A DNA stretch of 38,480 nucleotides from Candidatus Iainarchaeum sp. (GTDB taxonomy: Archaea > Iainarchaeota > Iainarchaeia > Iainarchaeales > 1-14-0-10-31-34), in contig JAFCDN010000012.1 in NCBI GenBank assembly GCA_017609625.1, forward strand, positions 1 through 38,480. The letters run 5' to 3'. The notes beneath the pieces were generated by a model. It searched no databases. It had not been told where the DNA came from and saw only the letters and a program-made list of their open reading frames with translations. Of the stretch, positions 14,357 through 21,875 are shown in pieces. The number at the start of each line of letters is the position of its first letter. Position 1 is the stretch's first letter. The translations under genes and the position numbers were made by a program.

Positions 14357-15424
14357 ATGAAGCAAGAAATTGAAAGATTTAAGCAGCTTATTCTAAAAAA
14401 TAAAGAGAAAAAAACAGCAGTATTGCATCACACTGATCCAGACGGCATCTGTTCTGGAGTAATAACTGCAACTGCATTAGAGAGAATTTCAGGAAAAAAG
14501 CCTTTAATGTTTCACCAAAATCCAGGAAAAGTTACAGTAAAGCCAAGTACAGTAAAAAAATTAAAAGAAGAAGAAATAGAATTTCTTATTACAACTGATT
14601 TAAGTGTAGACCAATTTCCTGAAACAATAAAAGACACAGAAGAGTTTGCAGAAATCCTTGTGTTAGACCATCATAAAACATACAATGACCTTAATTCAAG
14701 CAGAACTTTGATGATTAAAAGCCAGGATTTAACAGGAGAGGAAGGAAGCCAGTATCCTGCCTCAAAATTATGTTTTGACCTGTTTTCTGAGCTGACAGAT
14801 TTAAAGGATTTGGACTGGATTGCCTGCATTGGATTATTAGGAGACAATGCCTACAATTCCTGGATGGATTTTGTTGACGGCACAATGGAAAAATACTATA
14901 TAAAAGAAAAGCCTGAAAAAAGCGTTTTGTTTGAAGTGAAAAAACTGATTGAATCAATTGAGGTAATGGATTTAAGCAAAATGGATGATTTGATTAAAAT
15001 GTTTCTTTCAGCTAAAAAACCTGAAGATTTGCTGAAAAAAGATCTCCTTTCAGAACTGGATGAAATGGAAAAAGAAGTTGCATACTGGAGAATGGAATTC
15101 GAGCAGAAAAAAGAAGTTTTCCCAGAAAAAGAACTTATTTATTTTGAAATAAAGCCAGAGCATTCAATCAAATCTGTTTTGATTAACAGGGTTTCAGATA
15201 GATACAAAAACAAGACTGTAATAATAGTGCAGGATTTCGGAGACAGCCATGTTTATTTCAGCGCAAGAAGACAAGACTTTAAAGTTAAAGTAAATGATTT
15301 ATTAGAGAAAAGCATTGAAGGAATTCCTGATTCAACTGCAGGAGGGCACATCCCTGCTGCAGCAGGAAAAATTCCAAGAGAATATTTAGATAAATTCAAA
15401 AAACAGTTAATAGAAAAAGCTTGA
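14357..15424 (+). CDS. DHH/DHHA1 family phosphoesterase (RecJ-like)
   Basis: This 355-residue protein has the DHH domain with HHTDPDG near residues 24-30, TTDLSVDQ near 79-86 and LDHHK near 103-107, then a C-terminal DHHA1 domain with STAGGHIPAAAG near 327-340. The family hydrolyses phosphodiester bonds; archaeal members include RecJ-like single-strand nucleases (GAN) tied to the replisome and oligoribonucleases. Which applies here cannot be told. A TATA-like TTTTTAAA around 14323-14330 lies about 30 bases upstream, suggesting a leaderless or very short leader. Confidence 0.9.
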   Translation: MKQEIERFKQLILKNKEKKTAVLHHTDPDGICSGVITATALERISGKKPLMFHQNPGKVTVKPSTVKKLKEEEIEFLITTDLSVDQFPETIKDTEEFAEILVLDHHKTYNDLNSSRTLMIKSQDLTGEEGSQYPASKLCFDLFSELTDLKDLDWIACIGLLGDNAYNSWMDFVDGTMEKYYIKEKPEKSVLFEVKKLIESIEVMDLSKMDDLIKMFLSAKKPEDLLKKDLLSELDEMEKEVAYWRMEFEQKKEVFPEKELIYFEIKPEHSIKSVLINRVSDRYKNKTVIIVQDFGDSHVYFSARRQDFKVKVNDLLEKSIEGIPDSTAGGHIPAAAGKIPREYLDKFKKQLIEKA

Positions 15425-15431
15425 AAGGATT

Positions 15432-15827
15432 TTATTCCATTCCTTTCATTTCTGCATTTATTCTTGTTACTTTGTTTATTTTTTCCTGCAATGACTGCAC
15501 ATTTGTTTTAATTTTTGTTTTTCTTGTATTTAAGTGAGCTTCTTTTTGTACAAGCTTTGAAATTTTATCTCTTAAAACATTTTCTTCATTTTGAGTGTCA
15601 TTGAAATCTAATGCAAGCAAATATAATTCTCTTTCCATTTTTTTCTTGTTAATATGCAGTGCTTCTAACTGCTGTTCTATTTCTTTTAAAGCAGAAGAAA
15701 GAAAATTTGAACCGGCTTTTTTTGGAACTACAACTATTTTTTTTACAGATTTTTTTCTTACAACTTTTTTCTTTTTTGCTTTACTTTTATTGGAAGATTT
15801 TTTTCCTGCTTTCTTTTTTTTTGCCAT
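15432..15827 (-). CDS. Basic coiled-coil protein, function unknown
   Basis: This 131-residue protein has about 38 Lys-rich residues (MAKKKKAGKKSSNKSKAKKK), then a long coiled coil from about residue 44 to the end with heptad-spaced Leu/Ile (ALKEIEQQLEALHINKKKME...). GGTGA lies upstream of the ATG. It lies 72 bases downstream of the RecA-fold gene on the same strand and may belong with it. The basic tail could bind nucleic acid or membrane. No family recognised. Confidence 0.7.
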   Translation of the reverse strand: MAKKKKAGKKSSNKSKAKKKKVVRKKSVKKIVVVPKKAGSNFLSSALKEIEQQLEALHINKKKMERELYLLALDFNDTQNEENVLRDKISKLVQKEAHLNTRKTKIKTNVQSLQEKINKVTRINAEMKGME

Positions 15828-15899
15828 TAATTCACCTGCACTTATTATTTATTATCATAGAATATATTTATTCTCTTTTATAAATGTTTCTTTTTTGCT

Positions 15900-16826
15900 C
15901 TACAATCTCTTCATTTTAGCCTTTATTTGAGCTTTTCCTTCATCTAAAGCTTTCTCACTTATAACTTTTAACTCAAAAGACCTTTCCAGCAGTTCAAGTT
16001 TTTTCATTAACTTTCTTTTCTCATTTTCTTTCTCTAATTTATGCACTTCTTGTTTCTTATTTTTGGCAGCCTGCCTTTTCTCAAAAGGCGGTTTTCCTTC
16101 TTCTTTCATTTCCAGATTTTTTCTTGTTTCTTCTGCAATCTTTTTTGCTTCTTCTTTAATCATCTGCGACAGGTTTTTCTTCAAATCTTTTACATTTACT
16201 TCCTGTTTTGCTGCAGGAGGTTTTATTGCAGGGGTTTTTACAGGTTTTTTGACTTTTTTCACTGCTTTTTTTCCAAGGAATTTTTCCAATAAAATTCTTT
16301 CATCCATTAACCCTTCTGCTGCAACTGCAGTTTCTTCTGGAATTTCGTTTGAGATATTCAAAAACACTGCTTTAATCTGCCTTTCTTTTAGAATGTTAAT
16401 AAACTTTTCAAGGAACTCTGTTGTTTCTTCTTTTCTCAAAAACAGTGAAAGAAAAGTGACTGAATCAAAAACAAAAACTTCTGGAGAGAAATTTTTTATT
16501 GCATAGCTTATGCTTTGCTTTACTGCATTTATTTCCCATTGAGGAGTAAAGCTTTTAATGTTTGCAAGGTTTGAGTTAGTTTTTATCCCGCTCAAAAAAA
16601 GAATTTTTTTTGAGTCAACTTTTTCTTTTTTAAACTCAGCAAGAAGATTTGAAACCTCTCTTGAAGAGTTTATTACACAGATTTTGCTGAAAGTTTTCTG
16701 CAAATGCTCTGCAACATGCGGCAAAGCAGAAGAATAATCTGCTGCTTTAATGTCTATCATCTGGAAGTCTGTAGAATTACTTACAGGAAAATCCGAATCC
16801 AGTTTTTTCAGCAGTTTTTTATCCAT
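15900..16826 (-). CDS. RecA/KaiC-fold-like protein without Walker A, with basic coiled-coil C-terminus
   Basis: The first 185 residues read like a KaiC/FlaH-type core (IKAADYSSALPHVAEHLQKTF, KICVINSSREVSNLLAEF, VFVFDSVTFLSLFL as a Walker B-like strand, IKAVFLNIS), but no GxxxxGKT loop is present, so it is probably not an ATPase. After residue 190 a Lys/Pro-rich linker leads to a coiled coil. The 34-base palindromic element R3 sits in that linker and encodes KPPFEKRQAAK. The ATG directly follows the stop of the CheC-like gene (TAAATG), so they work together. A signalling scaffold is an inference. Confidence 0.65.
   Translation of the reverse strand: MDKKLLKKLDSDFPVSNSTDFQMIDIKAADYSSALPHVAEHLQKTFSKICVINSSREVSNLLAEFKKEKVDSKKILFLSGIKTNSNLANIKSFTPQWEINAVKQSISYAIKNFSPEVFVFDSVTFLSLFLRKEETTEFLEKFINILKERQIKAVFLNISNEIPEETAVAAEGLMDERILLEKFLGKKAVKKVKKPVKTPAIKPPAAKQEVNVKDLKKNLSQMIKEEAKKIAEETRKNLEMKEEGKPPFEKRQAAKNKKQEVHKLEKENEKRKLMKKLELLERSFELKVISEKALDEGKAQIKAKMKRL
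16061..16094 (-). repeat. Intragenic palindromic element, copy R3
   Basis: The copy is 29 of 34 bases identical to R1, 6.5 kb away, in frame within the RecA-fold gene as KPPFEKRQAAK. Its core is a perfect hairpin GCCTTTT-GAG-AAAAGGC on the minus strand. Two of the five differences from R1 improve the pairing of the stem ends or lie in the loop. Confidence 0.75.
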
Positions 16827-17369
16827 TTATTTCACCATTGCTTCTGGAACAAAAAATTTCATTTCTCCTTTAATGTCTGTTCCTCCGACACTTAAAGTTA
16901 ATTCAAAAAACATTCCTTTTCCTGAAAGTGTTCCTTTAACAAATTCATTTTCAAAAGAACTAAAAGAAAAAACAACTTCTGGTTCTAGTGTCTGGCCTTT
17001 AATACCTGTAACTGACTCTATTGAATTAACACAGGCTTTGCATAAATTTGAAGAAACACTTTTTAATGCTTCAACTTCTTTTTCAGAAAAAAGCTTTGTT
17101 GCCCCAAAATCTGCTCCTTTAATCAAGTCAACCATTTTTAATGCGTTTTGTTTATTGAAAGAAATCACTGTAGTTATTTTTCCATTTGTTGATTTGAATT
17201 CTGATAAAATCAGAATCTTTGTTTCAGGTTTTGCCGGAAGCATTACAGCAACTTGTTCTGCTTTTGCATGAGTAATCTTTTTTACTTTCAGATCTATTTC
17301 GTTGAATATTTGTGCAAGGTTAAAGTCCAGTGCTTTTGCTATGCTTTCAGCTAATTGCGCATCATTCAT
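16827..17369 (-). CDS. CheC-like protein
   Basis: This 180-residue protein has the look of the CheC/CheX/FliY phosphatase fold: a helix FSEKEVEALKSVSSNLCKACVNSIESVTG in the place of the E-x2-N-containing helix, preceded by KMVDLIKGADFGATKLF and followed by beta strands with GKGMFFELTLSVGGTDIKGEMKFFVPE. In chemotaxis these proteins dephosphorylate CheY. The clear E-xx-N catalytic pair is present only loosely (SVSSN), so activity is uncertain. No chemotaxis or archaellum genes are visible here. It heads the operon with the RecA-fold gene. Confidence 0.6.
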   Translation of the reverse strand: MNDAQLAESIAKALDFNLAQIFNEIDLKVKKITHAKAEQVAVMLPAKPETKILILSEFKSTNGKITTVISFNKQNALKMVDLIKGADFGATKLFSEKEVEALKSVSSNLCKACVNSIESVTGIKGQTLEPEVVFSFSSFENEFVKGTLSGKGMFFELTLSVGGTDIKGEMKFFVPEAMVK

Positions 17370-17457
17370 GTATCTCTCTTAAATAATGAGTTTTCCACTT
17401 AAAAAAGTTTGCCTCTTCTGGATAGATTTTAATTACTTTCAGGCCAATTTAATATAA

Positions 17458-18027
17458 ATGAAAAAACAGCAAAGAAAGCAGTTTTCAGAGAAAAGAGACT
17501 CTCTTTCAATTGAAGAGATCATGGAAAGAAGCCTGAAAATAAAAGAAAAGCTTTTTTCTTTGAAAGAATTATGGAAAGCAAAAAAAGTTATGGTTTACAT
17601 TTCATTTAAATCAGAAGTCAGGACAAGAGAAATTATTTTGGAACTGCGCTCAAGAAAAAAGAAAGTGATTGTTCCTGTAATTGATTTTAAAAAAAACAAT
17701 CTGCATTTAAGCGAATTAAAAAACTGGAACAAAGAACTGATTCGAAACAAATACGGAATCTTCCAGCCAGCAAAAGAATTTTTGCGGACGTTTAAGCCAA
17801 GCGAACTGGATTTTGTTATTGTTCCAGGGATTGCTTTTGATGTAAAAGGAAACAGAATTGGTTTTGGAAAAGGCTATTATGATAAATTTCTTTTAAAAAT
17901 CCCAAAAAAAGTTCCGGTGGTTGCCTTAGCATTTGAAGAGCAAATTGCAGAAAAAATAAAAAAAGAAAAACACGATATTCCAGTGCATAAAATTATAACA
18001 GAAAAGCAGGTTATAGAATGTAAGTGA
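17458..18027 (+). CDS. 5-formyltetrahydrofolate cyclo-ligase
   Basis: This 189-residue protein converts 5-formyl-THF to 5,10-methenyl-THF, returning a storage folate to the active pool. Family marks are the N-terminal KKQQRKQFSEKRDSLS helix that binds ATP phosphate, YISFKSEVRT, the conserved VPGIAFDVKGNRIGFGKGYYDKFL and the closing VPVVALAFEEQ. It fits the folate genes around it (FolD, GlyA, FolC). A TTTTAATTA box lies about 28 bases upstream, and no ribosome binding site is seen, so it is probably leaderless. Its stop is two bases from the stop of the convergent toxin gene. Confidence 0.92.
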   Translation: MKKQQRKQFSEKRDSLSIEEIMERSLKIKEKLFSLKELWKAKKVMVYISFKSEVRTREIILELRSRKKKVIVPVIDFKKNNLHLSELKNWNKELIRNKYGIFQPAKEFLRTFKPSELDFVIVPGIAFDVKGNRIGFGKGYYDKFLLKIPKKVPVVALAFEEQIAEKIKKEKHDIPVHKIITEKQVIECK

Positions 18028-18029
18028 AT

Positions 18030-18401
18030 TTACAGCAAAATAGTTCCTTCTTCTTCAGAAAAATGTTTATCCCCTGTAACAACAGGCAGACTATAAGCCC
18101 TTGAAGTTGCAAGAATGATTGCATCAATCATTCCAAAGTCTTTTATTTTCTTTTTTTTCTGATAACTAATTCTGCCAGCTGCTTCAAGTAAATCATTGTC
18201 AAGAGAAATCATTGTGGATAATTTTTTCACTGAACTCAAAAATTTTTCTTGATTATGGTTGTATTTTGCAAGCCAATAGCTGATCTCAGCTAAAGAAATT
18301 GCAGAAGTAAAACACTCTCTTTCTCTTATTATTTTTTTAACTATTCTTCCTTTTTCATAACCTATAAAATATTCTATCCATGCATATGTGTCTAACAGCA
18401 T
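18030..18401 (-). CDS. vapC: VapC-family PIN-domain ribonuclease toxin
   Basis: This 123-residue PIN domain has the four acidic residues expected: Asp4 (LLDTYAW), Glu39 (SLAEISYW), Asp93 (MIDAII) and Asp111 (VVTGDKHF). VapC toxins cleave RNA, often initiator tRNA or the sarcin-ricin loop, and are inhibited by VapB. The ATG overlaps the antitoxin stop by one base, the standard coupled arrangement. Confidence 0.93.
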   Translation of the reverse strand: MLLDTYAWIEYFIGYEKGRIVKKIIRERECFTSAISLAEISYWLAKYNHNQEKFLSSVKKLSTMISLDNDLLEAAGRISYQKKKKIKDFGMIDAIILATSRAYSLPVVTGDKHFSEEEGTILL

Positions 18402-18607
18402 TAAATCACTCTGTCAAGATGTTCTCTTTTGAAAGGTTTTCCTTTAGCAGAGCCAAATATTTCTTCAATTAGTTTCAAATTTTTTTTGATTACAACTATC
18501 TTCACTTTAGATCCTTCCTTTAATTTGTTTTTTGTTACGTTTTCTTGAGGAATTAAAACACCTAAAGAAGTGCCAACTTTTCTTACTTTTACTTCAATCA
18601 TATCCAT
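18401..18607 (-). CDS. vapB: VapB-family AbrB/SpoVT-type antitoxin
   Basis: This 68-residue protein has the swapped-hairpin fold pattern VKVRKVGTSLGVLIPQENVTKNKLKEGSKVKI, then a C-terminal toxin-binding tail. It neutralises the VapC nuclease encoded downstream and normally binds its own promoter. Two head-to-tail palindromes at 18616-18635, eight bases upstream of the start, are the likely binding site. An alternative ATG is two codons in (18601). Confidence 0.92.
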   Translation of the reverse strand: MDMIEVKVRKVGTSLGVLIPQENVTKNKLKEGSKVKIVVIKKNLKLIEEIFGSAKGKPFKREHLDRVI

Positions 18608-18615
18608 AACACCAC

Positions 18616-18635
18616 TATTATAATATATTATAATA
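18616..18635. promoter_or_regulatory. Probable vapBC operator
   Basis: Two direct copies of the perfect ten-base palindrome TATTATAATA stand side by side between the TATA-like TTTAAATA (about 18640-18647, minus strand) and the vapB start. The position suits autoregulation by VapB or VapBC. AT-rich background weakens the case slightly. Confidence 0.6.
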
Positions 18636-18704
18636 AAAGTATTTAAACTTATTGAATAACAAAAGAAAAAGCACTTAAAAAGAGTGTTAAGACAATTGAC
18701 GAAT

Positions 18705-20237
18705 TTAGTGTCTAAAATGCCTTGTCCCAGTGAATACTAAAGCAATTCCTTTTTTGTCTGCAGCTGCAATTACTTCTTTGTCTTTGATGCTTCCGCCTGG
18801 TTCAATCACTGCTTTAATCTCTGAAGGCAGTGCTTGGATTGAATCAGCAAAAGGAAAAAAACCATCTGAAGCCAAAACAGAGCCTTCCAGTTTTTCTTTA
18901 GCCTGCCCTAAGGCAATTTTTACTGCTTTAACCCTGCTTGTCTGGCCGATTCCAAGGCCAACAGTTGCATTGTTTCTTGCAATAACTATTCCATTGCTTT
19001 TAACAAACTTCACTACTTTCCAAGCAAACAGCAAATCCTTTAATTTCTGCTCTAAAGGCTTTTTTTTGGAAACAACTTTTAGTTCTTTTTCTTTAACTTG
19101 TTTTGCATCGAACTCTTGTACAAGCAGTCCGCCTTTGATTCTCTTTAAATCAAATCCTTTTTGTTCAGCAGAAAAATTGTTTACTTTAATCACTCTGAGA
19201 TTCTTTTTTGTTTTCAGTTCCTCTAAAGCATTTGAATCAATATCTGGTGCCAAAACAATTTCATTAAAAAAAGCAGTGATTTTTTTTGCTGTCTCTAAAT
19301 TCACTTTTTTGTTTAATGCAATAACGCCCCCAAAAGCTGATTCTTTATCACAATCCAAGGCCTTTTCAAATGCATCTTCCAGTTTTCCTGCTGTTGCAAC
19401 ACCGCAAGGATTAGCGTGTTTTACTATTACTGCACAAGGTTCAGAAAACTCTTTTGCCAGGGAAAGAGCTGAGTCTGCATCAAAATAATTGTTGAAAGAC
19501 ATTTCTTTTCCGTTTAATATTTCAATAGCAGTCAGGTTTCCTTTTGTTTTCAATGCATCAGCATAAACTGCTGCTTTTTGATGGGGATTTTCCCCATATC
19601 TTGCAGAAGAGATTTTTTCAAAACTCAAGGAAAGCTTTTCAGAAAAGACTTCTGAAAATTCTGCAAAATAGTTTGAAATTAATGAATCATAAGAGGCAGT
19701 TAAAGCAAAAGCTTTTGCTGCTAATTCTTCTCTTGTTTTTTCACTAAGCTTCTTGTTTTTTTTCAGTTCTTCCATAACTTTTTTGTATTGAGAAGGTCCT
19801 GTTACTATTCCGACAAACTTAAAGTTTTTTGCTGCAGAGCGGATCATGCTTGGACCGCCAATATCAATGTTTTCAATGCATTCTTCTAAAGAAGAATTTT
19901 TTTGGATTGTTTCTTTGAATGGATAAAGGTTTACTACAACCAAATCAATAAACTCAATCTTGTTTTCTTTTGCTTCTTTTAGGTGTGTTTTGTTGTCTCT
20001 TAAAGCAAGAATTGCTCCATGGATTTTTGGATGCAGTGTTTTGACTCTTCCATTCATTATTTCAGGAAAGCCGGTGAAATCTGAAACCTCTTCAACTTTT
20101 ATTCCTGCTTTTTTTAATGCCTTAAATGTTCCCCCTGTAGAAAGAATTTTTATTCCAAGTTTCTGCAGTTCTTTGACAAAGTTTTCTATTCCAGTTTTGT
20201 CTGAAACAGAAATTAATGCAGTTTTTATTTCATTCAT
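18705..20237 (-). CDS. purH: Bifunctional AICAR transformylase / IMP cyclohydrolase
   Basis: This catalyses the last two steps of purine synthesis, AICAR to FAICAR with 10-formyl-THF, then ring closure to IMP. The 510 residues include the N-terminal MGS-like cyclohydrolase domain (STGGTFKALKKAGI, FTGFPEIMNGRVKTLHPKIHG) and the transformylase domain with ARYGENPHQKAAVY, the catalytic KHANPCGVA and SAFGGVIALNKKV. Last gene of the glyA-folD-purN-purH operon, 36 bases after purN. Many archaea use the unrelated PurP and PurO, so a PurH here is notable. Confidence 0.97.
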   Translation of the reverse strand: MNEIKTALISVSDKTGIENFVKELQKLGIKILSTGGTFKALKKAGIKVEEVSDFTGFPEIMNGRVKTLHPKIHGAILALRDNKTHLKEAKENKIEFIDLVVVNLYPFKETIQKNSSLEECIENIDIGGPSMIRSAAKNFKFVGIVTGPSQYKKVMEELKKNKKLSEKTREELAAKAFALTASYDSLISNYFAEFSEVFSEKLSLSFEKISSARYGENPHQKAAVYADALKTKGNLTAIEILNGKEMSFNNYFDADSALSLAKEFSEPCAVIVKHANPCGVATAGKLEDAFEKALDCDKESAFGGVIALNKKVNLETAKKITAFFNEIVLAPDIDSNALEELKTKKNLRVIKVNNFSAEQKGFDLKRIKGGLLVQEFDAKQVKEKELKVVSKKKPLEQKLKDLLFAWKVVKFVKSNGIVIARNNATVGLGIGQTSRVKAVKIALGQAKEKLEGSVLASDGFFPFADSIQALPSEIKAVIEPGGSIKDKEVIAAADKKGIALVFTGTRHFRH

Positions 20238-20273
20238 TTTTTCACTTCAATCAATTTTTTCCTTCAATTTTTT

Positions 20274-20885
20274 TTATTCCAAGATTTTTACAATTCTTCC
20301 TTCAACTTTCAGTTTTTCCTCGCAGAAAAGTTTGATTGCTTTTGGATAAATTTCCTGCTCTAATTTCTGGACTTTTTCTTTGAGAGATTCAGCTGTTTCA
20401 TTTTCTGAAATTTCAACTGCTTTCTGCATTATTATTGGCCCAGAGTCTTCTCCTTTATCAACAAAAAATATTGTTGCACCGGAAACTTTGCACCCGTGCT
20501 CTAAAACTGCTTTATGCACTGACAAATTCATTCCAGGAAAGGACGGAAGCAAAGATGGGTGAACATTCATTATTTTGTTTTCAAATGCTTCAAGGAAAGG
20601 TTTTGTAATCCATTTCATATAGCCAATCAAAACAACCAATTCAATCTCTCTTTTTTTCAGTTCTTCTAAAATCTTTTTATTATATTCTTCTCTTGAAGAA
20701 AACTCTTTTGGATCAATAAAAACTGCTTCAACTTTTCTTTCTTTTGCTTTTTCTAATATTCCAGAATCTTTTTTATCTGAAACTACTGCAACAATTTCTG
20801 CTTTTTCATAGTTTTTCATTGCCTCAAATACTGCAGGAAAATCTGTTCCCTTTGTAGAACCCATTATAGCAATCTTTACTGTCAT
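20274..20885 (-). CDS. purN: Phosphoribosylglycinamide formyltransferase (10-formyl-THF dependent)
   Basis: PurN moves a formyl group from 10-formyl-THF to GAR. The 203-residue protein has the formyltransferase core: IAIMGSTKGTDFPAV phosphate loop, VVLIGYMKWI, the catalytic NVHPSLLPSFPGM (Asn, His) and HGCKVSGATIFFVDKGEDSGPIIMQ (Asp). Its start overlaps the folD stop by four bases (ATGA), tying the supply of formyl-THF to its use. Many archaea use formate-dependent PurT instead. Confidence 0.95.
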   Translation of the reverse strand: MTVKIAIMGSTKGTDFPAVFEAMKNYEKAEIVAVVSDKKDSGILEKAKERKVEAVFIDPKEFSSREEYNKKILEELKKREIELVVLIGYMKWITKPFLEAFENKIMNVHPSLLPSFPGMNLSVHKAVLEHGCKVSGATIFFVDKGEDSGPIIMQKAVEISENETAESLKEKVQKLEQEIYPKAIKLFCEEKLKVEGRIVKILE

Positions 20886-21733
20886 TCAATCCCTTTCCTT
20901 TGTTTTTCTGCTTTTAAAGTGTTTTCCATCAAACATGCTACAGTCATTGGCCCAACTCCTCCTGGAACAGGAGTAATAGCTAAAGCAATTTTTTTGACTT
21001 CATCAAAATCTACATCCCCAACCAGTTTTCCATCTGGAGTGCGGTTCATTCCAATATCAATCACTATAACGCCTTCTTTTACCATGTCTTTTGTAATGAG
21101 TTTTGGCTTTCCTACTGCTACAATCAAAATATCTGCTTTTTTTGTGTGTTCTTTCAAATTTTTAGTGTATTTGTTGCAGTAAGTTATTGTTGCATTTTGA
21201 TTCAAAAGCATTATCCCCAAAGGTTTTCCTACTATATTGCTTGCCCCAACTAAAACAACATTTTTTCCTTCTATTTCTACTTTAAGTGATTCAAGCATTT
21301 TTAAAATTCCTAATGGAGTGCATGGAAGAAAACCTTCTTTTTGTTTCATAGAGCTTTTTCCTACATTAATTGGATGAAAGCCGTCAACATCTTTTTCTGG
21401 TGCAATAATATTCAAAACTTTTTTTACATCAATCTGTCCAGGCAAAGGCAATTGAACCAGAATTCCTGAAACTGAATCATCTGTATTTAGTTTTCTTATT
21501 TCTTCTAATAGTCTTTGCTCTGAAACTCTTTCATCAAAAAAACGATGATCTGAAAGAATTCCTACTTCTTCACAGGCATTATGTTTTCTTCTAACATAAA
21601 CTTTTGATGCTTCATCTTTGCCTGCTAAAATCAGCGAAAGTTTTGCCCTTAAACCTTTTTCTTCAATCTCTTTTTTAACCTGTTCTTTGATTTTTTTTGC
21701 CAGTTTTTTTCCGTCTATAATCGTTGCAACCAT
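20882..21733 (-). CDS. folD: Methylene-THF dehydrogenase / methenyl-THF cyclohydrolase
   Basis: FolD converts 5,10-methylene-THF to 10-formyl-THF with NAD(P). The 283 residues include YVRRKHNACEEVGI (the Tyr-xxx-Lys catalytic pair), VQLPLPGQID, DVDGFHPINVGK, CTPLGILKML, the NAD(P) loop GASNIVGKPLGIMLL and TPVPGGVGPMTVACLMENT. It lies between glyA, which makes methylene-THF, and purN/purH, which consume formyl-THF. The 142-base gap to glyA is filled by GC-rich hairpins, so expression may be uncoupled or modulated there. Confidence 0.97.
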   Translation of the reverse strand: MVATIIDGKKLAKKIKEQVKKEIEEKGLRAKLSLILAGKDEASKVYVRRKHNACEEVGILSDHRFFDERVSEQRLLEEIRKLNTDDSVSGILVQLPLPGQIDVKKVLNIIAPEKDVDGFHPINVGKSSMKQKEGFLPCTPLGILKMLESLKVEIEGKNVVLVGASNIVGKPLGIMLLNQNATITYCNKYTKNLKEHTKKADILIVAVGKPKLITKDMVKEGVIVIDIGMNRTPDGKLVGDVDFDEVKKIALAITPVPGGVGPMTVACLMENTLKAEKQRKGIE

Positions 21734-21763
21734 AAATATTATGCTGAATAAATTAATTTAAAG

Positions 21764-21875
21764 CAACTGTTTCGGCAGTTGAACAACCGCTCACTCGATT
21801 GACGCGTGTGCACCGCATAAAGCGGTGCTAGCACGACTTTATGTCGTGCCTCGTCACTCGCGGACGGAACCGCGA
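21764..21875. repeat. GC-rich hairpin cluster between glyA and folD
   Basis: By my count 56 of the 95 bases at 21781-21875 are G or C, far above the neighbours. Hairpins: CAACTG-TTTCGG-CAGTTG (21764-21781), GCACCGC-ATAAA-GCGGTGC (21810-21828), GCACGAC-TTTAT-GTCGTGC (21831-21849) and TCGCGG-ACGGAA-CCGCGA (21858-21875), the last ending next to the glyA stop. The 25 bases at 21830-21854 are identical to 6513-6537 near the tRNA. Loops match those of the tRNA cluster. Confidence 0.85.
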
